Part shown: positions 34,855-45,004 of the stretch, piece by piece
Layout of the letters: every line of letters starts with the position of its first letter
Position numbering within the stretch: position 1 is the stretch's first letter
Source of the DNA: Brasilonema angustatum HA4187-MV1
Lineage (GTDB): Bacteria > Cyanobacteriota > Cyanobacteriia > Cyanobacteriales > Nostocaceae
Direction: 5' to 3'
DNA length: 64,000 bases
NCBI GenBank assembly: GCA_019359695.1
Contig: JAHHGV010000010.1
Span: 124,001 to 188,000, forward strand
Notes under the pieces: model-generated
What the model saw: only the letters and a program-made list of their open reading frames with translations
Databases searched by the model: none
What the model was told of the DNA's origin: nothing
Made by a program: the position numbers and the translations under genes

Positions 34855-35916
34855 ATGAGCATAGTATTCAGAGATTTACTTAAAAAGATAGCTAGTGGTG
34901 AGCATACTGGACAGAACTTAACTCGCACTGAAGCAGCCACCGCAATGAAGATGATGCTGCGCAAAGAAGCGACACCAGCACAAATTGGGGCATTTTTAAT
35001 CGCTCATCGCATCAAACGTCCTACGGCTGAAGAAATTGCTGGAATGTTAGATGCTTATGATGAACTAGGACCAAAACTGCAACCAATCACCTGCGAACGA
35101 CCTGTGATAGTTTTAGGCATACCTTATGATGGCAGAACTCGCACCGCACCGATTAGCCCAGTAACGGCTTTATTACTAGCAGCAAGCGGACAGCCAGTGA
35201 TTATGCACGGTGGAGATTGTTTCCCTACAAAGTACGGAGTGCCATTAGTAAATATTTGGCAGGGTTTAGGAGTTGATTGGACTAGACTATCATTAGAAAA
35301 AACTCAGCAAGTGTTTGAGAAAAGTGGACTTGGCTTTGTTTATACTTCTAAGCATTTCCCCTTAACAAATAGTATCTGGGAGTACCGCGACCAGCTTGGC
35401 AAGCGTCCACCTTTGGCGACAATGGAACTCATTTGGTGTCCTTATGCAGGAAATGCTCATATCATTGCTGGGTTTGTTCATCCTCCCACAGAAATGTTGT
35501 TTCAAAACACCCTAGCATTGCGAGGGGTGACTCAATTGACAACAGTAAAAGGGTTGGAGGGAAGCTGCGAGTTACCACGCGATCGCACTGCTATCATTGG
35601 CATAACCAGAACTTCAGAACTGGATGAGACAGGCAATATATCAATAGAACGTTTACACCTGTCCCCTCGTGATTACGGCTTCACGACAAAGAATGAACCT
35701 CTCGGTACCACTGAAGAATTAATTGCCAATATACAGGGAGTATTGAATGGTAAACCCTCACCTCTGATGGAAACAGCTTTGTGGAATGGAGGATTTTACC
35801 TTTGGCGTTGTGGAATTTGTTCAGATATGCGTGAAGGTATTATCAAGGCAAAGGAATTATTCACCAGTGGTGTGATCACTCAGAAGTTAGAAGAACTTTC
35901 CTCAAGCCTTTGCTAA
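34855..35916 (+). CDS. anthranilate phosphoribosyltransferase-family protein (TrpD2-like)
   Basis: 353 residues. The N-terminal helical part (IASGEHTGQNLTRTEAATAMKMMLRKEATPAQIGAFLIAHRIKRPTAEEIAGM) and the later nucleoside-transferase-type domain match the TrpD family. The motif at the PRPP/anthranilate site reads MHGGDCFPTKYGVP, not the HGNR..SS.SGSAD of true TrpD. It is therefore more likely a TrpD2/YbiB-type paralogue, a group linked to nucleic-acid binding, than a tryptophan enzyme. No trp genes are nearby. The ATG at 34855 follows AAAGGACAAAAAT. Confidence 0.8.
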   Translation: MSIVFRDLLKKIASGEHTGQNLTRTEAATAMKMMLRKEATPAQIGAFLIAHRIKRPTAEEIAGMLDAYDELGPKLQPITCERPVIVLGIPYDGRTRTAPISPVTALLLAASGQPVIMHGGDCFPTKYGVPLVNIWQGLGVDWTRLSLEKTQQVFEKSGLGFVYTSKHFPLTNSIWEYRDQLGKRPPLATMELIWCPYAGNAHIIAGFVHPPTEMLFQNTLALRGVTQLTTVKGLEGSCELPRDRTAIIGITRTSELDETGNISIERLHLSPRDYGFTTKNEPLGTTEELIANIQGVLNGKPSPLMETALWNGGFYLWRCGICSDMREGIIKAKELFTSGVITQKLEELSSSLC

Positions 35917-37519
35917 TAATTTTATACTACCGCATACTGTCCTTGTAGTTGTCAGCCTTTAAATGGATAGCTTGACTGGTAGCTAATCTAGATTTTAATT
36001 TTGTCTGATAACGTCTGTGTAAAATTACTGTGATCATTAAATTTATAATTACTCAGAGTTAATTTGTAGCAATTATTATACCAAGTTGCCATAGTTAGTC
36101 TTGTTTGGAATCAAAGTCGCTACTGGACTAACTTCCGAGCAAATAATACCATCAAAGACAATTTGGTATAATACCAATCCGGGTTAATGACCCCTTTTCC
36201 ATTAGTCCGCACAAGAAGGACTTTGTCTGTATAGCCGCACCTGTGCCAGGATAAAAAGGGGGTTACAAAAGCGGATTTAGTATTACTAGTATATTTAGTG
36301 ATCTTTTTTAAAGAAAAAATAAAGATTATATGAAAAATGCTATAAAACAACGCTAAGTTTATTTAAAAAATGTAAAATTATCTATTAATATCGATTACCA
36401 GTTACTCGTAAAAAGCGTATTAAAACAAAACGAAAACCATGTTTTGAAGCATGTTATATCATCCTATGCAGAACAATTTATAAATTCATTTTTTGTCTAA
36501 TAGCCGAAGTTCATGAAAACCGAATTATACTCATAATAAAGATTGGTTTCAACAAATGAGAGTTATGAGTTATGAACTCGATTTCCAGGTCTGTTAGAAA
36601 AAATCAAATAACTTTCTATTTTGATTCTTTTCTAAAACATCAGGAATATTTGGTACTTATATTGTTATTTTTTAGAACTAGCAACTTTGATTATTATGTT
36701 AGATGTAATTGTACCAAAATGAATGCTGATTTTTTACATGATGAGTTCTTGTCTTGTAAGAAATTGAATAAAGCCTAAAATTGCAAGAATTAACCTGAAG
36801 TCATTAAATATACATTGAAATTTAATTCAAATCACTAACCGATCAAAAACTGTACTGAAAGAAAGCCAGATGTCCAGAAAATAAAAAAACGTAAGGGAAC
36901 ATCCTAATACGTGTAAACGTAGTGTGAACCGGAAAGTTGGCGCACGATAGCAAGTAAGATGCTTGTACTGTATCGGGCAGAAACTTGAATATTTGGGATG
37001 CTCCTAAAGCATCGTGCGAAGAAAATCTCTGTTATCAAGTTATTTCTGAAGATTTATTTGACAATTGTAATAATCAAAAACAACAAAATTATATAAGCTC
37101 ATTTATGATATTCGTGAAAAATAGCTTTTCTATGTCCTTTTACACTCGAAAAACCTTCATCAAATTCCAAAAAATTAAAGAAGACTCAAATGCAAAAAAC
37201 AAAGGGATTGCCCAAACAGCAGACGCAATCATGTGTATCGCGAATCCTTTTGAACAACTAAAAAAGTCTCCTCGATTGCCGTTAAAAAAAAGACACGCAA
37301 AAAGAAAAGATGCTTTCTATATACAGATAAACAATTTGTATAATAACGTTTGTCATCTTCCAACAGGGAGAAGGACAGAAAATGGTTGCACTATAACTGG
37401 TACAAGGCATAAATTTTCCTCTCTGATATCTTTCGTAGATTTCAGAGAGGAAAATGCGACACACGGGTGGCTAGGTTAATGTCTATTGACTAAGTAATAG
37501 GAACGAAGGATGACGAAAT
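35917..37519. other. 1.6-kb AT-rich region without a convincing gene
   Basis: Contains a 100-bp palindromic repeat (36074-36173), then about 1 kb of very AT-rich DNA with many stops. A 164-codon frame at 36985-37479 opens with TTG and has Lys/Asn-rich composition unlike a protein family, so I do not call it. Just before the synthetase gene is an inverted repeat around CCTCTCTGATATCTTTCG..TTTCAGAGAGG (about 37420-37450). The large size suggests a long regulated leader of the synthetase gene. Confidence 0.4.
36074..36173. repeat. MITE-like palindromic repeat with TATTATACCAA ends
   Basis: TATTATACCAAGTTG at 36074-36088 and CAATTTGGTATAATA at 36159-36173 are inverted repeats with one mismatch in 15; the interior holds a GTTAGTC/GACTAAC pair. 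The TATACCAA end resembles that of the element at 447-558. Confidence 0.6.
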
Positions 37520-40500
37520 ATGGACGATATCAGCAACAAGACTACTGTTCTCTCAACAGTGAAAAAGAAGCTACCGGATGATATGACAGATAAGCAAATC
37601 GTGGAAGCAGCTGTGCTGGACTATCCGCTGATTGACGACTGTGTGGTACTGGTTCGGGAAGGAAAAACTTCCAAACCAGAGCTAGTTGCTTATCTGGTTG
37701 CGGCAGGATCATTTTCGTTGGAGAAGCTACAGTCCCACTTGCAAGGCGTGCTCCCTGCTGCTAAAATGCCCAATGCTTATGTTATGGTGTCTAGCCTGCC
37801 GCTCACCAAGCAAGGACTGGTAGACGAACAAGCTTTATTAAATTTGGAAGTGATCGACTCTGAGTTAATGGAGCAATGGGAAGAGCAAGTGCGATCGCTC
37901 CCCGAAATCGAGCAAGCCGCAGTAGTGGTTCAAGAGTATAACGAGAAAATCCCCCCCCTGCATCTATTGGATTTGCTACCTGAGTGGAAAGTTGGTAATG
38001 ACAGCACACCTCACCCCACCAAAATTGTTCCTCAAGCAAGCACACAGAAGTCAGACTCTATTGCCATCAGTCATGGTGAACCGCTAAAGTTAGCAACGGA
38101 TGCTCCAAAAAATCTTTCGCAAGTGCTACTGAGAGCTGCTAAAGAAGCATCAGAGCGAGGAATTGTCTACATCCACTCTGACGGTTCCGAAACAATTCAG
38201 TCTTATGAGGCATTGCTTGAAGACGCACAACGGTTGCTAGCAGGGTTAAGAAAGCTGGATCTTCAGCCTCAAGACAAAGTCATTTTACAATTAGACCGAT
38301 ATCAAGACTTCATTTTGGCATTCTGGGGCTGCATTTTGGGAGGGTTTGTCCCAGTACCGATAACGATCGCATCTAACTACAACGATCCATCCGACAGTAA
38401 TGTTAAAAAGCTACAAAATGCTTGGCAGGTTTTGGACCAACCAATAGTGCTGACTAATGATAGCATTACCCCTCAGATTAGCACCCTGTCCAATCAGTTG
38501 AACCTTGAGAACTTGCAAGTTGAGACAGTCGAGAATTTGCGATTGCACGATCCAGATCAAAATTGGTACTCCAGCCAGCCAGATGATTTAGCATTATTAT
38601 TGCTCACCTCTGGTAGTACTGGTATGCCCAAGGGGGTGACGCTGACGCATCGTAATATTATAAGCAGTGTCGTTGGCACATCCCAAATCAATCATCTTAC
38701 AAGCCAAGATATCTCGTTGAACTGGCTACCCTTGGATCACCCTGGTCCGTTGATTCGGTGTCTCATCAGGTGTATATTTTTAGGATGCCAGCAAATCCAT
38801 GCTCCGACTACGGTAGTTTTGCAAGATATCTTGAAATGGCTCGATTTGATCGAGCGCTATCGAGTGACGACGACTTGGGCACCAAATTTTGCTTTTGCCC
38901 TGCTGAGCGAACGTAGTGTTGAAATCGAGCAGCGGCGTTGGAACTTATCCTCAGTCAAGTCTTTTCTAAATACGGCTGAGCCTATTGTCCCTCAGACAGC
39001 ACAAAAGGTGCGAGAACTGCTTTCACCTCACGGGCTAGCAGATAATGCGATGCATTCTTCTTGGGGTATGGCTGAAACTTCCTCAGGTGTGACTTCTTCT
39101 GAAGAATATTTGCTAAACACCTCAATACCAGAATATGCTTCCTTTGCAGAATTAGGCTCCCCCATTCCTGGGATTTCCCTTCGCATCGTGAATGACAAAA
39201 ATGAAGTTGTCAACGAGCAAACAATTGGCTATGTGCAAGTCAAAGGCTCTACTGTCACCTCAGGTTATTATCAAAATCCCGCACTCAACCAAGAAGTATT
39301 CACTGAGGATGGTTGGTTTAATACTGGGGATTTGGGATTTCTGCATAACGGGCGTCTAACCATTACAGGGCGGACAAAAAATATTATTATTATCAACGGT
39401 GTTAATTACTATTCTCATGAAATTGAACAGGTGGTGGAAGCGGTTGCAGGAGTGGAAGTGTCTTACACAGCAGCCTGTGCAACTCGGCAAGTTGGTAGTA
39501 ATACTGATGAAGTCATTGTCTTTTTCCACACTTCTATTTCTGACGATAACCGCTTAGAAGAACTGTTAAAAGAAATTCGTCAGAAGGTTGTTAGCAAGAT
39601 AGGAATAAAACCTGCTTATTTGATCCCAGTTGAAAAAGAGGTAATACCTAAGACCTCAATTGGCAAAATTCAGCACGCGCAACTCAAAAAGAGCTTTGAA
39701 GCTGGTGAGTTTGATTCTATACTCAAGCAAGTTGATATTTTGCTTGAAAATGACAAGACTCTGCCAGACTGGTTTTACCGCCCAATATGGCGACGGAAAG
39801 AAACGGTTGTTTTAGACACTAAACCCCAGACGGGTCTTGTTTTGGTATTTTTGGACTCATTGGGTTTGGGAGAGTTTTTGTGCGCCGAGCTAGGTAAACT
39901 CAACCAGCCTTATGTTCGCATTGAGGCTGGGACAGACTTTGCCAAACTAGCTGATAATCGCTATCGCATTGCTCCGGAAAATCCTGACCACTATCGACAA
40001 CTGCTGGAATTTGTCTCAAAAGCAACAAACAAGCTTCCAATTGAACAAATCTTACATTTGTGGACTTATGACCAGTATGCTGGAGAAATCTCTAGCTTGG
40101 AAGCGCTAGAGCAGGCACAACAGCGAGGAGTTTATAGTCTGCTTTTCTTAGTTCAGGCATTGGAGCAAGTTCAAGGTTCGGATACGCCAGTGCGGCTACA
40201 GGTAATTGCAAGCTTCAGCCAAGTCACCTCAAAAGAAGAAAAAATTGCTTGCGAGCGATCGCCCATACCAGGACTTATTAAAACAATCTCCGCAGAATTG
40301 CCCTGGTTGGATACTCGTCATCTCGATCTGCCCGTGCAAAACAGCGAAGTCAATGCAGCATACATTCTTCAAGAACTCCAACTCATTCAAAAAGAGCAAG
40401 AAGTCGCTTACCGCAATGGAGAGCGTCTAGTACCTTACCTAGAAAAGGTGGACTTGCGCCAGGAAGAAAAGCAAGAACTTCCCTTCCAACCAAGGGGAAT

Positions 40501-42598
40501 GTATCTGATATCTGGTGGATTAGGAGGCGTTGGTGTAGAGATTGCTAAGTATCTTCTAAAGCAGTATAGTGCTCGTTTGTTGTTAGTGGGTAGAACTCCC
40601 CTGCCGGAAAGAAGTACATGGGAAACTCATCTGCAACAAGAAAATGCTGTTTCTGAGCGGATTCGAGCTTATCTATCCTTAGAGCAACTGCAAGGAGAAG
40701 TCATTTATGAAGCTGTTGATGTTTGTGATTTGACTCAGTTGCAACAGGTGGTTGAGCAGCATTGTGCCAGCTGGCAATGCGAGCTAAATGGAGTTATCCA
40801 TTTAGCAGGGATTCCTACAAGACGCCTGCTACTTGAGGAAACGCCGGATAGCTTTGCCGCGACACTTCGTCCCAAGGTTTTTGGTACATGGACGCTGCAT
40901 CAACTGATCAAGAACCAGCCAGAGAGTGTTTTCATCAGCTTTTCTTCGGTGAACAGTTTCTTTGGAGGGTTTAGTGCGGGTGCTTACGCGGCTGCTAACC
41001 GTTTTGTGGATGCCTTTTCTCACTACCAGCGACATCAAAGTTCATTGCACAGCTATTGCTTTGCCTGGAGTATGTGGGATGAGGTGGGCATGAGCCGCAA
41101 CTACCAAATGAAAGATTTGACGCTCGCCCGAGGATACCATGCCATGACAAGTGAGCAAGGCTTGCAATCATTGCTCACTTTATTGCATCATAATCAGACA
41201 CAACTTTTGGTGGGACTGGATGCAAGTAAACGTCCGATTCGACGATACATTAAGACGGAATCTTATCGTATCCAGAAATTATCCGCACATTTTACTGCCT
41301 CAATAAGTCCAGTGCCTGTAGCCAAGTTGCAAGAGTTAGAGGTGAGCGATCGCTTCGGGACTCCATCCACCTGTGATTTTGTGCAGCTTGAAGAAATGCC
41401 GCTTTTGGCAACGAGTGAAATTGATCGAGAGCAACTAGTCACCACAGAACGTCGGAAGCGTCGCGCAGCTGAGCGAGTCGCACCAAGGAACGAGTTGGAA
41501 CGCCAAATTGCTAGCATCTGGCAAGAAGTGTTGAGTGTTCCACAAGTGGGTATTCATGACAACTTTTTTGAGTTGGGAGGACATTCACTGCTGGCAGTAC
41601 GCTTATTCGCACAGATAGAGAATAGATTCGGCAAAAAACTTCCCTTATCCACCCTTTTCCAATCAGGTACAGTGGAAGCTCTTGCCAAGATGCTCTATTC
41701 TGAAGAAGAAAAAGCAATTGGTGAGCAGGTTTTGATAGCGGCGCTTGGTGAGGACAAATCCGTTGCAGTTTGGTCATCTTTGGTACCAATTCAACCCAAG
41801 GGTTCCAAGCCACCTTTCTTCTGCATCCACCCCCTTGGCGGAGAAATCCTGTGTTACCGTCCTTTAGCATTACGTCTAGGTTCGGATCAACCAGTTTATG
41901 GAATACAACCACAAGGGTTAGATGGAAAACACCCTCCTTTAACCCGGATTGAAGACATGGCAGCACACTATATTAAAGAAATCCAAACGATTCAACCCAA
42001 TGGTCCTTACTATTTAGGAGGTTACTCCTTGGGTGGTATAATTGCTTACGAAATAGCACAACAACTCCACTCTCAAGGTGAGAAAGTCGCTGTTCTGGCT
42101 ATGCTTGATACTTCTCGTCCGGGTAGTGAGAAGCGGTTACCCTTTGCGCTAAGAATTTTCGAGCACATAAATAATTTTATAGAAAAAGGACCTACCTACC
42201 TACAGCAAAAGCTTGTGGGCTGGACTGAGTGGGGCACGTACCATATCCGAGACAAATACCGGCGTTTGCTGGAAAAGTCCGAAGTTTTACCTGAAGGCGA
42301 CGAACACTTAGATGTTATAGCTGCTAACGTCCAAGCAATCGAGCAGTACACCTTGAAAGCGTATCCTGGTCGAATGATTGTTTTTCGGACTGACGATAAG
42401 AATCGGGACGATGCTGTCGGTGTAAAGTATGATCCGCAATTTGGTTGGAGCGAGGTAACCGCTGGAGTAGATGTCTATCATCTTCCCGGTTCTCACCTTT
42501 CCCTCCTTGAAGAACCCGAGGTAGCAATGCTGGCAGAGCAATTGAAGCTTTGCCTAGAAAAGGCGTATACTGCACAGTTGACATCCTCCCACCGCTAA
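37520..42598 (+). CDS. adenylation-ketoreductase-carrier-thioesterase synthetase
   Basis: 1692 residues, a single stand-alone assembly-line module. Order: an orphan AMP-ligase C-terminal-like lobe (about 25-115), a full adenylation domain (about 200-740, with LLLLTSGSTGMPKG at about 360 and TGDLGFLHNGRLTITGR), and a ketoreductase (about 990-1200, GGLGGVG near 997, SS and YAAAN catalytic residues). A carrier domain with Ser1356 (GGHSLLAV) and a type I thioesterase with Ser1503 (GYSLGG) and His1659 follow. No condensation or ketosynthase domain is present. It would activate an acid (perhaps a 2-keto acid), reduce it on the carrier and release it. Product unknown. Convergent with the SagB-type gene. 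Confidence 0.85.
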   Translation: MDDISNKTTVLSTVKKKLPDDMTDKQIVEAAVLDYPLIDDCVVLVREGKTSKPELVAYLVAAGSFSLEKLQSHLQGVLPAAKMPNAYVMVSSLPLTKQGLVDEQALLNLEVIDSELMEQWEEQVRSLPEIEQAAVVVQEYNEKIPPLHLLDLLPEWKVGNDSTPHPTKIVPQASTQKSDSIAISHGEPLKLATDAPKNLSQVLLRAAKEASERGIVYIHSDGSETIQSYEALLEDAQRLLAGLRKLDLQPQDKVILQLDRYQDFILAFWGCILGGFVPVPITIASNYNDPSDSNVKKLQNAWQVLDQPIVLTNDSITPQISTLSNQLNLENLQVETVENLRLHDPDQNWYSSQPDDLALLLLTSGSTGMPKGVTLTHRNIISSVVGTSQINHLTSQDISLNWLPLDHPGPLIRCLIRCIFLGCQQIHAPTTVVLQDILKWLDLIERYRVTTTWAPNFAFALLSERSVEIEQRRWNLSSVKSFLNTAEPIVPQTAQKVRELLSPHGLADNAMHSSWGMAETSSGVTSSEEYLLNTSIPEYASFAELGSPIPGISLRIVNDKNEVVNEQTIGYVQVKGSTVTSGYYQNPALNQEVFTEDGWFNTGDLGFLHNGRLTITGRTKNIIIINGVNYYSHEIEQVVEAVAGVEVSYTAACATRQVGSNTDEVIVFFHTSISDDNRLEELLKEIRQKVVSKIGIKPAYLIPVEKEVIPKTSIGKIQHAQLKKSFEAGEFDSILKQVDILLENDKTLPDWFYRPIWRRKETVVLDTKPQTGLVLVFLDSLGLGEFLCAELGKLNQPYVRIEAGTDFAKLADNRYRIAPENPDHYRQLLEFVSKATNKLPIEQILHLWTYDQYAGEISSLEALEQAQQRGVYSLLFLVQALEQVQGSDTPVRLQVIASFSQVTSKEEKIACERSPIPGLIKTISAELPWLDTRHLDLPVQNSEVNAAYILQELQLIQKEQEVAYRNGERLVPYLEKVDLRQEEKQELPFQPRGMYLISGGLGGVGVEIAKYLLKQYSARLLLVGRTPLPERSTWETHLQQENAVSERIRAYLSLEQLQGEVIYEAVDVCDLTQLQQVVEQHCASWQCELNGVIHLAGIPTRRLLLEETPDSFAATLRPKVFGTWTLHQLIKNQPESVFISFSSVNSFFGGFSAGAYAAANRFVDAFSHYQRHQSSLHSYCFAWSMWDEVGMSRNYQMKDLTLARGYHAMTSEQGLQSLLTLLHHNQTQLLVGLDASKRPIRRYIKTESYRIQKLSAHFTASISPVPVAKLQELEVSDRFGTPSTCDFVQLEEMPLLATSEIDREQLVTTERRKRRAAERVAPRNELERQIASIWQEVLSVPQVGIHDNFFELGGHSLLAVRLFAQIENRFGKKLPLSTLFQSGTVEALAKMLYSEEEKAIGEQVLIAALGEDKSVAVWSSLVPIQPKGSKPPFFCIHPLGGEILCYRPLALRLGSDQPVYGIQPQGLDGKHPPLTRIEDMAAHYIKEIQTIQPNGPYYLGGYSLGGIIAYEIAQQLHSQGEKVAVLAMLDTSRPGSEKRLPFALRIFEHINNFIEKGPTYLQQKLVGWTEWGTYHIRDKYRRLLEKSEVLPEGDEHLDVIAANVQAIEQYTLKAYPGRMIVFRTDDKNRDDAVGVKYDPQFGWSEVTAGVDVYHLPGSHLSLLEEPEVAMLAEQLKLCLEKAYTAQLTSSHR

Positions 42599-42906
42599 CG
42601 CGAACGGGTATAGCGGGGGAGAATTGGTGTCAAGAACTAGGGGGTGTAATATCGTGTCCGATTAAAGACTTATCATTAAGGCTGCAAGGGAGTAGGGTGC
42701 AGAGTGCAGGGGGGAAAGGGTTTTACAGCTATTTTCTGTTAATTGAACCACAAATCTTCGTAAGGCACGTCTAGTCTTTGCCCCTACCCCTTAGTTTATT
42801 TACTTGAAAAGCGCTGTAAAGATGGTCGTTAGTAACAAAACCTCTTTTTCCCCTATTTCCCCTATTGGGTATTCTGGCTTGAATCCCACACCACTTCTGT
42901 TGCAAA
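42599..42906. other. intergenic region between synthetase and SagB genes
   Basis: 308 bp between two convergent genes. Holds a 35-bp segment (42649-42683) repeated in reverse at 58387-58421 and a G-rich GGAGTAGGGTGCAGAGTGCAGGG tail. No clear terminator. Confidence 0.45.
42649..42683. repeat. 35-bp dispersed repeat, copy 1
   Basis: Starts ATATCGTGTCCGATTAAAG and ends ATCATTAAGGCT. The reverse complement occurs at 58387-58421 with one mismatch. Both copies are followed by G-rich GGGAG-type sequence. Confidence 0.65.
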
Positions 42907-44439
42907 CTACCTCGGTCTTCCTAACGTAGTCATGTATAACACAACTTCGTCCGCAGGAATACCAAGTACTTCATTCACTTTGTCATCAAAGAAACCACCA
43001 ACACCACTAACACCCAAACCAAGGCGAATAGCAGCTAGATTTAGCCTTTGTCCTAAATGACCAGCATCCATGTGCAGATAACGGTAAACGCGATCGCCAT
43101 ACTGAGCGACTGCTGATTTTAAATCAGCTGTATGAAAAACGACTGCTGCTGCATCTCGTCCTAACTCTTGTCCCAAACAAAGAAAGTGTAACTCTTTTCT
43201 GAAGTATTTAAAACGAATTTGTCGTAATTGTTGTGCTTTGGGCGCATAATAGTAACACCCTGCCTCAACACCTTCTACCCCAGAAACAGCAATAAATGTT
43301 TCTATTAAATTTAAGTCAAAGTAATCAGTCGAATGATCAAAACCTTGGTCAACATAATGTTGAGGTTGGTAAGAAAAATCGAGTAAAGCTTTTAGTTCAT
43401 CAAATGTTAAATCATCACCACTGTAAGCACGGGTAGAACGCCGTTTGAGAATCGTCACTTCTAGTCCATCGAGTTTTTCTCCCCAGTGGATAGGTTGGCT
43501 AACAGTAGAGATTTTTTCACAGAAAGGGAAGTTATATTTATCCTCTAAAGATTTTTCTTGTTTGACTTCAGGTGCAGTGAGTTTACTGGTTGTTCCTGGT
43601 GGAATTTGCGTGCAGTCATGAAAATATTTCAGGAGTTTACCATCGGGAATATCAGGATAGTTCGTTTCTGTCGCAGAGGGTAAAGCTGTTGGTCCTGTGA
43701 GTATATTTTGCTTAATATCCAGCAAGTCTGCTAAGGGGATCACGGCGATCGCACCTTCCTGTTGAGAATCGATGTAGAGCAATTCATTCACCGCCTCATC
43801 TACAAAGCCACCAATCAGGTGAGGGCGATACTGAGTCATAGCGCCAGCTAACTCCATATTACCTAACAGGTGTCCTGTATCCAAAAAAATTCTTCGGTAA
43901 GCTCTATCTTCATATCGCCAAGCTGAACGATAGAAAACTGCAGTAATAATAATTGCTAACTGCGTCTTTTGCAAAGCTGGATGCCAAAAACAAGCTTCTT
44001 GCAGCTTTTGCCAAGCATCACTTTCCCAACAAGCGATCAGAGAGTGAGTTCGACACTGGTAATTGTACACTCCCGGCGGCAACAACGCAGTGCCACGAGA
44101 AACAACATACATCTCCGCAGGATACAAGCCACCCGCACTGGGTGCAGCCCTCAAATATACCGTATTTCCCATAGAAGGCATTTTTGCTGTGAGTCCGTAG
44201 CTGCAAAACAGTAGCCCCGACAACCTCTGCCACCATTGAGCATCAGGCTTGTCAACAAAAGCTTCTGCTTTCTCTTGGATATAGGGCTTGAGGTCAAAAG
44301 TAGAGCCAATTTTGTACTCTTTGAACGGCACTGGTTGCTTAGACCAGTTTAACCCCTTGTTCTTTGAGGCGATAGTCTGCGGATCGTACTTAGTTCGTTC
44401 GTGGTAGTGCTGAGCGATTGACTGACGTAGTTCTGGCAT
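42907..44439 (-). CDS. SagB/ThcOx-family dehydrogenase, tandem domains
   Basis: 510 residues made of two nitroreductase-like FMN domains (about 65-275, with APSAGGLYPAEMYVV, and about 325-510, with LKRRSTRAYSGDDLTFDELKALLDF and MDAGHLGQRLNLAAIRLGLG). SagB-type enzymes oxidise azolines to azoles in thiazole/oxazole-modified peptides or act as stand-alone oxidoreductases. No cyclodehydratase or precursor peptide is near, so azole formation is unlikely to be proven by context. Being convergent with the synthetase, it may tailor its product. ATG at 44439 gives MPELRQSIAQHYHERTKY. Confidence 0.88.
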   Translation of the reverse strand: MPELRQSIAQHYHERTKYDPQTIASKNKGLNWSKQPVPFKEYKIGSTFDLKPYIQEKAEAFVDKPDAQWWQRLSGLLFCSYGLTAKMPSMGNTVYLRAAPSAGGLYPAEMYVVSRGTALLPPGVYNYQCRTHSLIACWESDAWQKLQEACFWHPALQKTQLAIIITAVFYRSAWRYEDRAYRRIFLDTGHLLGNMELAGAMTQYRPHLIGGFVDEAVNELLYIDSQQEGAIAVIPLADLLDIKQNILTGPTALPSATETNYPDIPDGKLLKYFHDCTQIPPGTTSKLTAPEVKQEKSLEDKYNFPFCEKISTVSQPIHWGEKLDGLEVTILKRRSTRAYSGDDLTFDELKALLDFSYQPQHYVDQGFDHSTDYFDLNLIETFIAVSGVEGVEAGCYYYAPKAQQLRQIRFKYFRKELHFLCLGQELGRDAAAVVFHTADLKSAVAQYGDRVYRYLHMDAGHLGQRLNLAAIRLGLGVSGVGGFFDDKVNEVLGIPADEVVLYMTTLGRPR

Positions 44440-45004
44440 AAGAGTTTAAATATGCTTCTGCTACATATCTTTGCATTCTATCGGATCATCATTTAGTCTT
44501 AATTAGTACAAATAATGAACAAACAGAAGGTTATTAGAGCATAAACGAGTAAGTAGACAAGCAGTAGAGGTTGTTTAATTTTTGATCAAAAATGTAAGAT
44601 TCCAAATTTTTATTTTCAAAATTTTTAATTTTTTCTTTACAAATCTTCTAGAAATAACTAAATCTAACTGCCGTTAATGCCAGAGTACTTAGCTTATCGC
44701 TGGCAATGAGCAATGGTATCATCAGTAACAAAAAGGTAGAAGCAGTGAATAAGCTGCCACAAGACTCAGGACTGTCGGCACTGTCCAAACAAGAGTTTAG
44801 GGTGCAAAGTTTAAATGGGTAAGAAGGCAGTAACAGGCAATACGGTTCGGTTAACGTTTTAATATTTTGAAGATCCCCTGAAGATCCCCCCAACCCCCCC
44901 TTAAAAAGGGGGGCTTCTAACCCTCTTTTACCCCCTTTTTAAGGGGGTCGCCGCAGGCGGGGGGATCTTAACCGAACCGTATTGCAGTAACGGGAGTTCA
45001 GCCA
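44440..45004. other. intergenic region upstream of the CHAT module
   Basis: 565 bp. AT-rich 44500-44660 probably holds the SagB promoter. 44835-44983 is a palindromic element (listed separately) ending 22 bp before the first CHAT gene, so that gene's promoter may be inside or disrupted by it. No gene seen. Confidence 0.45.
44839..44983. repeat. MITE-like element with 16-bp terminal inverted repeats
   Basis: AATACGGTTCGGTTAA (44839-44854) and TTAACCGAACCGTATT (44968-44983) are perfect inverted repeats. Inside lie GATCCCCCCAACCCCCC, AAAAAGGGGGG and GGGGGGATC stems. GCAGTAAC flanks the element on both sides (44827-44834 and 44984-44991), a possible 8-bp target duplication with four extra bases on the left. 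Confidence 0.7.

Noticed and set aside
36985-37479. 164-codon plus-strand frame before the synthetase
   Set aside because: TTG start, Lys/Asn-rich composition that follows local AT content, no recognisable domain or ribosome site.
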